This document shows positions 12,906 through 24,673 of a stretch of 64,000 nucleotides of DNA, in pieces. The translations under genes and the position numbers were made by a program. The DNA comes from Trileptium ribeirensis. Taxonomy: Eukaryota > Nematoda > Enoplea > Enoplida > Thoracostomopsidae. The notes under the pieces were generated by a model that saw nothing but the letters and a program-made list of their open reading frames with translations, did no database searches and had not been told where the DNA came from. Position 1 is the stretch's first letter, and each line of letters starts with the position of its first letter. Where the stretch lies: assembly GCA_030248225.1 (NCBI GenBank), contig JASANE010019340.1, positions 62,001 to 126,000 of the forward strand, written 5' to 3'.

Positions 12906-15472
12906 AACTGCAAAAAATTGAAATCTCTTATGAATAATACAAGAAATTTTTGTCTTTTATGGCAAGCAGCAAGAGACTACTGTATCTGAAAGGCGACTGA
13001 AAAAGACAAATCATTCTAACATATTGCCGTGAGAAACTAATATATCATACGAACGGCTGTTAGGATTTTAGTTAGTTATGTATTGCCACTAGAAGCAAAA
13101 AATCTCATCAGCCGCAAGAGATATGAAAACTTAGCGGATAGAATTTTTGTTTCTTGTAGAGAACTAAAAGAGACAATAGTTTCGTACTGTCCGTTGAAGC
13201 AAACGAAACTAGGATGGGCTGCTAGTTTTTATTCAAAAATCAGATTGATGTACGTATTGTAACTTTGGATCTTATTAAAGCGTAAAATTTCAAGTAAAAT
13301 CACCTTCCGAAGCTTATTCTACGTCTATATGTGAAATCTTTTTGTCGACTAATGACTTTCACCCAAATCGATCACGACTGACCAAATTTATCCGACCCCT
13401 CTCTTAGAAATGCAATATTATCCATCTCTTTTGTTTTAAATCCAGCAAAACCCCGAAACCGTTCACATATGCCGATTCAATTGGAAATGACCTTAAATTT
13501 TTCCAAATTATGGATGCATCTTGCAACAGCTCCGACGTAGTTTCAGCGTAGTTAATATGTGGCTGGAAATATATAAAAGTTTTGCTATCTGTTTCTTGCT
13601 TAATTTTTAATTATACCGTCTTTTTGGGCAACGCCATGAGTTGGCTCAAACTCGACGCTCTAGGTAAAATTCGACACAACATTTGACCCGAGACAAATTA
13701 AAAAATATATGCCATATATATGCGCACGGATTCAGCAATTCTGTTCAAACACAATTTACTCATTGTAGAGAATATCTACATTTATAGAGATTTGCGCGAC
13801 GCACTATACCATATAATATGGATTTAGATTTAATTCATCAACAATTTGTTGCGAAAATACACACTAGTTGTGTTGCTTTTATCCTAAACGAGAGCGTTAG
13901 CCATTATAGATATTTAAGCGGAGGGGCCCAAACACTGCAACTATGTCTAAATAAAAAAATTTTCTAACAATAAAATTAAACATTATTTACAATAAGTAAT
14001 ATTGTATTTGCATGTTTAGTTAAATTGACACCTTAAAGTAATTTGAACCATATGCTGAACAACGCTAAACCAACGTTCTATGTGCGGAAGCGGTGTCAGT
14101 TTATGTGTTTAATAAAATCCTAGTTAGAGTTCAAAAAGAATCGGGAGTGTGTACTGTCTAACGTAACATGTATGACTATTGTGTTTGACTGTCAACAATA
14201 TTTCAAATGCTCAAACATCACTTAAGAGTTTAAAATAATCAGATTGACCAGAGTAGTACCGCGAGAAACAAAGGATAAGAATTAATATATTCATAATAAG
14301 CATCAGAACAAGTGGAGAAGAGTATGGATTATTTTCCTAGGGGTCGGATGATCCTATAAGCCATATGTGCCCACCTGCCATTGTGAAATTTGTAGTAAGA
14401 ATACGGATAATTAGCGAAAATTTGGGGAAATTGGCAAATATTGGTGGAAATTTTAGCAAAAATAGGGAAAGTTGGCTGTCTCCAATTCCGCGGCTTTACC
14501 CCTGGCGCACCTATACTCTGAACCGTCTACTCACAACAAGCCGACGGACCTAGTACATCTATTATATGTATATAACTGATATGTCTACGGAGGATATGGT
14601 TGCAGCATGAGAAGGAACCAAATAGTTTCACCAGCCGCCCCAAATTATCTCATAATTTTCTCCTTTTACACATTTTCCTTAAATTTTTAATAGTTTTTCT
14701 CATAACCGCTAGTTCTCGTCGCACGAGTGTGAGCTTGAAAGAGGTAGCGGCTCAATGTGGCTTGGGGGCGACTCTCAGTGGGGTAGTCTCTTCTGATCCC
14801 TCATGGTGACCTATATATAGTTATACCTTAAAAATATATGGAAATAATATAAGAATATAAGTTCTAACTACTAAATTAATATTATTGTAGCTTTTGAAAA
14901 ATTATTCCTAAAGATCACGCAAGGCAGTGATGAAGTTAAAAACGATGAAAATCAATTTTAATCATCTAGGTGCTATGTAACTTTTACGAAAGGAAGTAAT
15001 ATTTATGCTACGATGTTCTCCTATGCTACACGTCTGCCGTTATAGTTTCTATGTAATCTATACACTAAGTCTAAACTGAAGTGGTGGGGGAGTGGCTGCT
15101 GCCCCTCGAGTCACGCGCTAAACTGTTTTTTCTAGCGTCTGACTCCTAAATGTGACATTGGCCTAAATATGAAAACTGTTAATGAGTTACAGTTATATAT
15201 AATAGTAAGCGGTTGGTTATAAAGTTCATAAAAACCAAACTGCACTAAACTGTAATGATGTGCGCGGTATAGATACTAGCTGGCAGGCCAGGTAAGGATT
15301 CAGTTGTTGAGCATGTTGTTGCGAATACCCCAGGTACCGTTTAGCTGACGAGTAGTGGGTACCCGTAGCTCGCGCATCACCACATGCTTAAAACTGTACT
15401 ACTTTATGTTGTAAACATACATTTATTGTGTAATACTTAAAAATGTGCGCGTTAAATTGACTTGAAGAATAT
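12906..15472. other. No supported gene
   Basis: AT-rich filler inside the inverted-repeat-bounded segment. It includes one family B copy at about 14,360-14,560 and a weaker C-rich patch at 14,600-14,810. No coding domain was recognised on either strand. Confidence 0.45.
14360..14560 (+). repeat. Dispersed repeat family B, copy 3
   Basis: Four AAATTGGCAAATATT-like units lie between C-rich flanks, as in the other copies. The 62-codon open frame across it follows the repeat and is not a gene. Confidence 0.45.
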
Positions 15473-16037
15473 ATATGTTTCAGTGGCGGACCCAGGATTT
15501 TCTGGTGGGGGGATACCAAAAATTTTTGATGTTTGAAATATGTGTTCGGTTGACTCCAGACATGTAATTGCATCATATTGACGATATATTGCCTATGAAC
15601 TCACATAATCAATTTTTCCCTTAAAACAAAATGTATATATACATTTTTATTAAAAATAACATAAAACAAAAATAATGTAGTATATATTCACATGTGCAAT
15701 AAAGCCTACATTAACTTACGAGTGCGATCGTGATGAAACACAGTATTGAAAATGCATAATTAAAATGCGTAACATGGCCATTAGCAGCTCTAGTTAACAC
15801 TTTCTTGTCTAGATATTTTTTTACAATGTTACTTTTCCCGCCCTTCGGCTATTTCACTATTTTAACAAGGCAATAGTGCTTGAACTCACTTTAACGAATT
15901 GGCACATCTAACACAACGAATTGGCACATTAACACAACAACACTAAATAAGAAATAAAAACAAAAATTAAAACTTTTATCAGACCAGATAATTAAAACTA
16001 TTGTATAAAGCTCAGTTCGATTCGGACTAGTAAATAA

Positions 16038-16214
16038 TCAGATCAAAAAGTCTAAGCGCCGATTTTTCTTTCGAGCAAATCGGTCAATAACGCCATCAAC
16101 TGGAATGTCGATATTTGGATGGATGTACATCAGTGCTATCCCATTCAGACGTTCCTGAAGCATGCTGTTTCTTTGCAGGTTCTTCAGAATCTTCATCGCG
16201 CTGAAGCAGCGTTC
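16038..16214 (-). pseudogene. hAT transposase C-terminal dimerisation domain fragment
   Basis: About 58 codons remain open to a TGA at 16,038. The peptide begins ERCFSAMKILKN, continues with a run ending QERLNGIALMYIH, and closes with an IDRFARKKNRRLDF stretch. This is the conserved hAT C-terminal dimerisation region (ERxFSxxKxIK...RLxxLxxxxIH), of the TTF/ZMYM-like hAT type. Everything upstream in the minus direction (16,215 on) is non-coding and holds the GGCCAGGGGGACC repeat, so catalytic residues are missing and the gene is dead. Confidence 0.85.
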
Positions 16215-16737
16215 GCCAAAAAAAATTTGGCCAGGGGGACCCCCCTATTTTTCGATTTTTTGGTCCTGAAAATCATTTTTACTTTTCAGACTCAAAACAC
16301 TTATATTTCATATTACATTTATATCTTATATTTCACTGCTAAAGCATTGTCTGTTAATTTAGAAAAATAAATAGTGCTAACTGCGCCACAGAAAAACTTT
16401 TATTTGCCCCAAAGTCAGTAATCATAGTTACTTTATTATTTTAGGTAGTACACACGAAGCCTGTAAAAAATTTCGAAGTATTTATGCCAAAAAAATTTTG
16501 GCCAGGGGGACCCCCTATTTTTCGATTTTTTGGTCCTGAAAAACATTTTTGGCAACCCCACCCTTAAAGCTCCCTATTTCACCAACCTGCAAAATATACA
16601 CCTAGCTATGACATTCAACACAGCAGCCACTCCTAGCTTACGTGGCTGCATGCGGTGCGACAAGCCAACAACAACAGAACCAATAACGCGTAACGCTACA
16701 AATGCCCACTTACAAACAAAAACATTCAGACAAGCAG

Positions 16738-16810
16738 ACAACCTGGAGCGAATGCAACAACAGACAACCTGGAGCGAATGCAACAACAGACAACCTGGAG
16801 CGAATGCAAC
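16738..16810 (+). repeat. Minisatellite, 26-bp unit, 2.8 copies
   Basis: Direct, essentially perfect repeats of ACAACCTGGAGCGAATGCAA plus CAACAG inside the hAT remnant. The repeat keeps both strands open, which explains the longer open frames seen here. Confidence 0.9.
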
Positions 16811-17005
16811 GTGCGCAAGTATGTATATATGCACACGTAAAATCCCAGTGGGTATCAAAAACAAACAAGTTTTATTAAAGATGAAAAACGTTTTTCGTTT
16901 TTTTCGCTCCTTTTTTGTTTTTTGAAGCCAAAAAAATTTTTCAAAAAATTCTAGTGGGGGGATATATCCCCCTATCCCCCCCCTGGGTCCGCCCCTGATA
17001 TGTTT

Positions 17006-18166
17006 ATAGCACAAAAAGCTGCAAACCATATTTGATATGGCTTCACTCCAACAACGCAGGTATGAAACATGGCGTCGCAGTGGGTTTGTCACACTAGACA
17101 TGTGAAATGCAAATTTATTTATTTGCATACTATGGGACAAATATAACAATATGCATATGCACAATGCACAAACGCTTCTACGAATATATACATTTGTCGG
17201 TTGCTGCAGATGTAAAAATTAGACATATCTTTAATCTGTGTTTTCATTATCCATAATTATAATTCGATATTGAAATTATAGGATTTTATTGCAATAACAC
17301 GTGACATCATAAAACGTTGCTGTAATAATTCTAGTTGTTAAAACACGTCTCTTTAATTTGTCGAGCATATCAATTTACGGTCGTTGAATGACTCTGTTTG
17401 AATTAAACTAGTCTTTCCCATTTCAGGAAACTAATCTATAGTACTACATCTAAACGCATTTATATATAATTTTTTTCACTTGATTTAATGGTTTGCTAAG
17501 CTGCAATGTCATATTTGCTGCAAGAGAAAAAATATGTGGGCAAATCTACATGACTTTTTAAGTTCGACGTATTAGCACTGCGCTATACTATGTAATTGCA
17601 GACACTGAAGTAATTTGCGGTACATGCCCACTTTTAATACAAAGCCGAGTGTGACCTAAAGGACATTTTTGTTGCAGATAGGCACCTGACTCTTGTGCCA
17701 ACGCTTCGTTATAGATCTATACACGCTTATTCTCCATACCATAACCAAACGTCATAATATAATCTTCAATGTTTATGTAAGCAAGACAACAAAGAATCCG
17801 TCTATCTTTCAGCTCGCATCCAAATTGTTAAAGCATTCGCTTAGGTTTTCAGAACAGTCTCGTAATCATTAAAAGGAGCTACAACATCCGCTGTAAACGC
17901 TACAATGGGTAAAATCCGATTCAACGTTGAATCAGAATATGCCCCTCCGCTTCACACAGTCCCTACTGAATGAACAACGGCGTGTTCTGAACCGTTAGTC
18001 TCTTTGATTATTGAACGATAAAGCAACAAGATAAGATACCATTTTTGTAAGCTACATATCCCGTTTTCATTCCGTAAAGCCTGAGTTAGTACTGACTTCA
18101 TAAATACTCATCAAAGAGTAACCAGAACTTTAAATTTGAAAAATCGGACCCAACGAAAACGTTATC
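17006..18166. other. No supported gene
   Basis: AT-rich, without recognisable coding, RNA or repeat signatures. Confidence 0.4.
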
Positions 18167-18169
18167 TTA

Positions 18170-18727
18170 TGCATCATTTACGATAAGATGCGAGCGCCAG
18201 GGCCAAATTATGTCACGCGTTCAACTCAACTGGCTCGGTTGAACTATAGCTTAGCTGAACTACTATGGTACATTTTTATAGCTTAGCTAGTCTTAATGTG
18301 ACAAACAGGGAGCTTAGCTATGCTCTGTGTGACAAACGGAGCGTCAAGCTGAACTGTCAATTGAGAAATTTTATTTAGTATTGTGCTTAGTGCAATAGCA
18401 TTTTGTTCTATAGTATTTTCACATTAATTCTAAGTTATATATTTGTTTTAATATATATACAATTAACGTTTTAAGCTGTATACCGCTTTTGCGGCATTAT
18501 TTACATACGTATACTAAATAGTCTATGGCTTAGGTTATAGGGCTCAGCTGAACGCCTCGCGACAAAAGCACAGTCCGGGTCGACACTCGATGAGAAATGC
18601 ATAGCATAGTTAGGCTATTCCAAATTTTAATAATCGAGCTGGACTGTATGCGTGATATAGTAGCTAGCCCATTTGAAAGCGTGACATAATTAGGACCACG
18701 CGCACGCACCTTATTGTAAATGATGCA
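18170..18727. mobile_element. 558-bp MITE, Harbinger-type (TTA target-site duplication)
   Basis: Inverted ends of about 55 bp share TGCATCATTTAC(G/A)ATAAG, then (A/G)TGCG(A/T)GCGC and AATTATGTCACGC. TTA sits directly outside both ends (18,167-18,169 and 18,728-18,730). The interior carries short inverted AGCTTAGCT/TAGCTAAGC motifs and no ORF. It lies inside the 7.1-kb inverted-repeat segment, so it is a later insertion. Confidence 0.8.
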
Positions 18728-19848
18728 TTATAAATATACATTGAACCCGTAACGTTAGCCATATTAGGCTAAAATGCCTGGACTAGCAGAAGTGGAAATA
18801 TGGCATGAGGGGTCCCTCACTCAGGCAAAAACTTGCTGTCACTCTCGCATGGAAGCTGTGATCCATATCTATCGGTTACTGTGTGTTCGGAAAATAGTTT
18901 TAAAGACAATTCTATGTACGTCTCCTTTTCCATGAGTGATGTATAATTAACTCCCAATTTAAGATCAAAATTAAGTAGAACTTTCTTTATTTCCTTTAAT
19001 AACATTGTAACAGCTTAACTGATGTGACAAAAACTTTCAAAGTACAAGTGGGGTTATCCTGTCACATCCGCAAGCCTAATATATTGCCGATAATCTATTT
19101 AGCGACGGTATAAAAAACAACAATCAACGAATTTTGTGCCACATTACGTATCCTTACTAATAGAGTGAGGATGATTGACGATATTTGGATAAAACATTGA
19201 CAATGTCGGTGCCTATAAGATTACACAGAATTGAAATGACAGTACATGACCCACATGTCCCCCAAATTGAAGGTCCTCTGTGTGTATTCAATTGTTCGCT
19301 TGCATTATTGTGCTAGTTGCAGATTACCTAAATGTTTTGCAGAAATTCATGCTATCTGGGAACGCAAATAATTTTGATATTTTAAGAAGCAGTATACCGA
19401 GTAACAATGATTATAATGCTGCGCATAAACGTGCAAATGTGGGGTATGCAAATTCGGTTCATTTTTTCTATGTGACATAGTTTCTGTACCAGTTTTTTTA
19501 TAAAAGTGACAGAGTTTCTGTAGCAGTTTTTTTTGGAAGTAATTGTGTGTGTAAAAGTGAAGTAAAACGTCTGTGTAGCAACTTTTCTATAAGTGATACC
19601 ATTTCAGTGGCAGTTTTTCTAAAACTGACACAATTTCTGTTGTAGTTTTTATGAAAAACACAGTTTCTGTAGTAGCTTTTTATAAAAGTGACACAGATTC
19701 TGCAGCAGTTTTTCTAAAAGTGACACAGATTCTGCAGCAGTTTTTCTAAAACTGGCACAATTTCTGTAGCAGTTTTTTTAAATTGACACAGTTGCTGTAG
19801 CGGATATTTAAAAAAATGCCACTGTTCATTGAGTGCAAACAACTCTCT

Positions 19849-21906
19849 CATTAACTACCTGAAAAGCAAACTACCTGAAAATGCCCGTGTAACTATAAAG
19901 AGTGTTGGTGCCAAAAAGAGCGCAAAACCCAAACCTCTTTTAGTAACTATATTTTAATCGATAAATTTGACTGCCACATTAATAGAAACATATTAAACTC
20001 ATAAAAAACTCGATATGCTGCGCTGAATTATATGCCTAGATAATTAAGCGCAGCATTTTTAATAGCCTTTTTGAGAAGTCTTGTACTCATTAAACTGTTT
20101 CCCCACGCAGTTGCTCAGATTACCCGTATCCCATAATAGTCCTCTATCATGATATGCTCATTTTTTGATAAATTTACTAACCTTCTAAATATGTACTACA
20201 CAGTTTCCAAATGCCTTTATGCCAAAATTTATACAACAATACCAATGTGGCAAGACAAGGAATGGTAATCATCGGAGTTTGTGAGCGTTGTGGCAATGTC
20301 ATTGTTTTTGAGTTTTCTGGATGACTGGACATCCACTGGTCCCAAGAGTTCATTACAAACACCCCCAAAAGACTGTGACCCCGACATCAAACAACGTCAT
20401 TCATCATTTTTTAGAAAATGTAAATTTCCACTAGGTACGAATTCGTTGAAATATTGGCGCATTAAGTTAATGTATAGAGATAACAAGTTATTGTTAAGTC
20501 TCCAGACGTACAATCTGCGTAAAGGGCAGAATTAAGTCCTATTCCCAACAGTTTTAACTTAAACTTAACAATTATTTACATAAAGAGGATAGAGGCTGAA
20601 AATCTACAAACGTACCGCAACCGTAACCTATTGGCGGCAGGAAAGGATACAGGAACGGGGGCGAGGATGGCCCCTTCCCTCCATTAGCCAAGCGAAGGGA
20701 CAATAAGGATAGCCAGACCATGCGGAAAAACTGCTCCTCTCAAGTTTTGCTTTAAATTTTAATAGTACGAACTACTACTGTTAAAATTTACCGCGAACCT
20801 TCGATGCAGAGTACAAATTGCCTTAATCTGCCCAAGGGGATGGAGTGTGTAGCTTTACGGTGGGTGTTGCAAGCGAGGGGTAAAGTCTGTTTCCTCGAAG
20901 TGAGTAAGTGCCTACTGACAGCCCCAGTTACGGCGACTCTGGAACAGCTGATGATTGTTGGCCAAGAACGGCGATCCAGGGGGCGGGGAGATATTTGCTT
21001 CCAAAAAATTGTATTGTCAGACGCTAACGATGGTGTCCCCAAAAAATTAAATTATTTTAGCAGAGAGTTAGTTGTGAAGAGGTAGTATAAAAATGGGCAT
21101 GTAAAGCTACATATATATGCATTCATAGATATTTTCATTAGTCAGATTTAAATTTCTTATTCCGTGGTTGTTCAACTAATCTTGCTCTCCGTGTATGTTA
21201 TAGTGAAGATAAGTGTCCGAGCTCAGTATAGCTTTGTAGCTTCTCTAGCCCATTCCTAGGCCGTCTCGCCAATCTTGCAGACGACTCGCAGCGCCTGTTG
21301 ACCGCACGTAATGTATATGTCCTTGTCATAGCCTAATAGTTTGTTTAGCATTCACAGTGCTCGCGATTTCGATCTATCATGCATAAATCCTTTTTGAGGT
21401 TTTTGTCACAGCTGTCAAGTTGTGACATTGCTTTCACCTTTTGTTGTACTCAGCATAAATACATTTGGACAAATAAATTGCTTTTGTAAGATCTGCTTCA
21501 CAAATCCGATCCCTAGAGCTGCAGACTGTATTGGAGCAATCATCTTTGATTGGTTCTACCATATTTGAGACGAAATCTTTTTAGTATGCCTTGTATAAAC
21601 GATTTTACCCAACGTTACAGTATCGGTTCTTAAAATTCAAAAGAGAAATTGCAGTATTATATCAGTTAAAAACCTTTCTTTAAACTATATATGAAAACAG
21701 CGCTATTCACATATAATCAGTCTCTGTTTGGAATTTGTTACAGCAACGTAGCAGATATCGGTTCGCATCACGTACGCTACCTAGGAGCTGTTGCAAGGTT
21801 TCTTAAAGAACCTCTCAAGGCGAACAAATAACAACGCACGTGCAAACGCACACCGCTCGACAAACTCAAATGGTAGATGTCGTCGCAATATTATGCTACG
21901 TTCACG
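19849..21906. other. No supported gene
   Basis: A moderately GC-rich stretch at 20,630-21,060 is open on both strands (93 codons plus, 84 codons minus), but neither peptide shows a domain I recognise. It may be old repeat. The rest is AT-rich and featureless. Confidence 0.4.
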
Positions 21907-22372
21907 TTATATTGTCTCCGCTGTTGGAGACTTTGTCCCCCTGTAGTGGCAACCCTACGGTATAAAAATAGCGATATATGCATCTAGACTATATGGATGT
22001 TGACGAGGTACTACCGCACACCGTCAATAAAACTGCAAAGAAGAAACGGTGTGCTCGACACTGTGTAGAAGTGTGCAATATCCTTAGCAAGCTACCTTTG
22101 AAAAAATCCATAAAAACCATGGGGTATAAAATTGTGTATAACCCATGTAAGTTGTTATATTGTCTCCGCTGTTGGAGACTTTTGTCCCCCTGTAGCGGCA
22201 ACCCTACGGTATAAAAATAGCGATATATGCATCTAGACTATATGGATGTTGACGAGGTACTACCGCACACCGTCAATAAAACTGCAAAGAAGAAACGGTG
22301 TGCTCGACACTGTGTAGAAGTGTGCAATATCCTTAGCAAGCTACCTTTGAAAAAATCCATAAAAACCATGGG
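21907..22372 (+). repeat. Tandemly duplicated 249-bp module with hairpin and TATA-like box
   Basis: About 217 bp at 21,907-22,123 is repeated at 22,155-22,372 with only one or two differences. Each copy opens with a hairpin (GTCTCC-GCTGTT-GGAGAC), then CCCCCTGTAG, CCCTACGG and TATAAAAATAG, followed about 10 bp later by an ATG. The open frame runs 78 codons from 21,978 and 66 codons from 22,227. Both begin MHLDYMDVDEVLPH and are identical until the copies diverge. The TATA box is too close to the ATG for normal Pol II use, so a small RNA gene or a repeat is as likely as a protein. The function is unknown. Confidence 0.7.
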
Positions 22373-23195
22373 GTGTCTAAGAAACCCTGCTGTCGACAGT
22401 ATGCACGACACTACGTTGTGTACATAGACTCCAAACGTTGGGGACATTATAATGTGAATGCCGCATTGCAAATGGGTGACTGTATGCGGGAAAGTGTTAA
22501 AACGCATCTCCACTAGATTATAATATAATATATAAATAATATATTATACTGTGTATTAGTGCTGCCTTATGATTTCTTTTAAGTTAACTATTTCAAGACA
22601 TAAAATATTAAATATCTAGTCATGTTCCAATCCCTTAGTTCGTAATTGTACAAACCATTGCAACAGTATACTCCTAGAAAAATATCTCGTTACTTGAAAA
22701 GTGGTATATGAATATAGTAGAATTCAAGTAATATATTGAAATTGTCGTGTCACTATGTTATTTGCACTGGTTTCTTGCCTATAGCAAAGCTTTTGATATT
22801 TTATTTTCAGAACTTTACCAAGGAGATATTACAGCAGAGCCATATTATGAAAGTTAGTGATTTACGATTTAATTTCGTATAATGATATAAGTCAGATTAT
22901 GTTAAAGTGTATAGATTTAGTCTTCCGTTCTAAGTTGAAAGCAAACACGTTGGTGTTCGAACAGCACATTGCTGTGATACAAAGAAATAAACTGTACTTG
23001 AAATAAACATTCTATTGATCATCTTCTCACTCACACTCAAATCACTCTATTTGGTACAAGTTACCCTGACTAGTGTAATAAAAAATTTGCGGCAAAATAA
23101 CAGAAGCTTAATGATCTGCTGCTCACGCTTTGCATATTGAGAATGCCATTATCGAAGTTTCATTTACATGCCTAAGATACTTTAACTGTTTTTTT
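22373..23195. other. No supported gene
   Basis: AT-rich, with no conserved signal beyond the short continuation of the 22,227 open frame (to 22,427). Confidence 0.4.
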
Positions 23196-23400
23196 AACGG
23201 AGCGAGCGAAGCGAGCGGATTCTATACTGACGGCGCTAGCGGGAAATAGTGAAAATTTCTATTTTTTGTCTGTTTCAGTTATTCATAAGTGGTCCTCATA
23301 TGGATCGATTTCGGTAATTTTTTATATTCCATAGCAGTAGTGGTAAAGATGTGTCCTTTAAATGAACGCGAACAGCTCCGACCCGCTCCTCAGGGTCAAA
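23196..23400 (+). repeat. Dispersed repeat family A, copy 2, left part
   Basis: Starts AACGGAGCGAGCGAAGCGAG and follows copy 1 (11,511 onward) closely through CAGCTCCGACCC, then breaks off where a LINE begins. The sequence that follows in copy 1 resumes at about 27,793. Confidence 0.75.
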
Positions 23401-23620
23401 ATAGCACAAAATTAACCCAATTAGGTTTTACACACAATGAGGTTTTAACCCAATTGCATTCAGTGGGACATTGCCTGCTGGGTGCTTTTATAGATTGAAG
23501 AACAAAGACGAATAGACGTGCTGGTGTGTTACACCAGATTACCTATTAAAATTATTAAATTACGTTCAACTACTATAATGCGAAATCCGGCTAACAACTT
23601 GAAAGGCTTGGCTAAATTAA

Positions 23621-23908
23621 CCTCGTCACGTCAATCTATGCCGACAGCGATCTAGTCAATCTATAACGACTTTTCACTCAAGATCCACCAACTGTGTTAC
23701 TTGCAAAAATGATGGTGCTCCTGATTGGTTCGAATGCGGGTTATGTGTAGGATGGATACACTTCTCCTGCTCATCTATCTGCAATAACAAATTTCTAAAG
23801 CCAGTGGCTGATGCCGATGATATTCTTGTCGTATGTCAGGCATGTCATGACTTCGCGCTCAATCGTCGCAATGCAAAGTTCACTGGCAACGACTCCAGTC
23901 CTCGGTAA
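23621..23908 (+). pseudogene. LINE ORF1, N-terminal PHD-type zinc finger
   Basis: The frame encodes CVTC, CGLC, HFSC and CQAC spaced as a Cys4-His-Cys3 PHD finger, with the conserved aromatic (W in GWIHFSC) two residues before the His. PHD fingers occur at the start of ORF1 in several CR1/L2-like LINEs. The frame ends at about 23,908. A coiled-coil-like stretch (IDRLDKIERQLETL) continues in another frame at about 23,910-23,980, showing a frameshift. No clear ATG precedes the finger after the in-frame TAA at 23,618. Confidence 0.75.
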
Positions 23909-24233
23909 TATCGACCGATTGGACAAGATTGAACGGCAGCTCGAAACGCTTACCGAAACTGTCACTAATTTTGCCACGTGTCCCGCATTCACAATTATGC
24001 AACTGACGACTGATAATAGTCAAGATAATGTCAGTCATCCAACGTACTATATCATCAAATGGCAGCTAGAAATGGAAATCGTACTGCAGTGATTAGGTCA
24101 TCTGATATTGACGACGACTCCAAAAACATTGTTTGGTCTTCTCGGAAGTGCCTGAGAATGGAAAAGACATGCAAATTGTCTCAAACATCTGTCCATCACT
24201 CGACCCGTCCGCTGAGGTTAACTCGTATTTCGA

Positions 24234-24638
24234 ATGGGTTCGCTGAGAATTTCAATTCGCATCAATGACGAACGCACGGGGCCAAGAAAATCACGGCTGC
24301 TCAAGGTTCGTGTCCGTGCCTCAACTGTGGCGCGTTCAGTTTTGCAGCAAGCTTCTCGATTAAAAGACATGCCAGAATATAGAGGAATATACATTCGCCG
24401 GTCCATGTCTGTTGAAGAACCAAATCATCTTACTGTTCTTCGGCTTCAACCGTACGAGTTAAACAATGCACTCGCGAGCACTTCTGCAAATCGGGACAAG
24501 TATTTAGTTTTGAACGAAAAACTTGTGCTTTACAAAGACTGTATAATAAACAATGGTAAACTAGTTGGCAGGAACCGTTGCATTGTTGACTATAACTTCG
24601 TAACTGGTGATGGAAAAATCAATGTACAGGTAAACTAA
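24234..24638 (+). pseudogene. LINE ORF1, C-terminal RNA-binding part
   Basis: About 134 codons end at a normal stop 36 bp before the endonuclease frame. The segment PRKSRLLKVRVRAS, then a spaced LKD..YRGIYIRRSMSVEE, resembles the RRM-like nucleic-acid-binding region of LINE ORF1 proteins (beta strand, helix, IYI..D.T..E). The connection to the PHD part is broken by frame changes between 23,900 and 24,230. The start at 24,234 is simply the first ATG in this frame. Confidence 0.6.
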
Positions 24639-24673
24639 TTCGGGGAGTAAATATACAATCACTGAATCGAAAT

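Larger units (their letters stand above)
15473..17005. mobile_element. hAT transposon remnant with intact ends and 8-bp target-site duplication
   Basis: The element runs from CAGTGGCGGACCCAGG at 15,481 to its inverted partner CCTGGGTCCGCCCCTG ending at 16,997. Both ends are followed inward by TGGGGGGATA-like sequence. The octamer ATATGTTT is duplicated exactly outside both ends (15,473-15,480 and 16,998-17,005), the hallmark of hAT insertion. Inside is the last part of a transposase gene (16,038-16,214, minus), a pair of roughly 75-bp direct repeats starting at about 16,217 and 16,490 with GGCCAGGGGGACC, and a 26-bp minisatellite. It is much shorter than an autonomous hAT, so it is internally deleted. 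Confidence 0.9.
12710..19848. mobile_element. 7.1-kb segment with inverted terminal repeats and subterminal minisatellites (candidate DNA transposon)
   Basis: The left end (AGAGAGTTGTGTGCA at 12,710) and the right end (complement, TGCAAACAACTCTCT ending 19,848) are inverted copies about 40 bp long. Each is followed inward by a degenerate array of roughly 35-40-bp units, CTACAGAAACTGTGTCAC-TTTTAGAAAAACTG on the left (12,755-12,905) and its complement on the right (19,475-19,800). TCATA on the left and TCATT on the right could be an imperfect target-site duplication. The interior has no transposase I recognise and is loaded with later insertions (a hAT element, a MITE, family B). An alternative is two independent, oppositely oriented copies of one repeat. 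Confidence 0.5.

Noticed and set aside
20788..21085. Paired open frames of 84 and 93 codons on opposite strands
   Set aside because: No recognisable domain, start context or splice signals; probably compositional.
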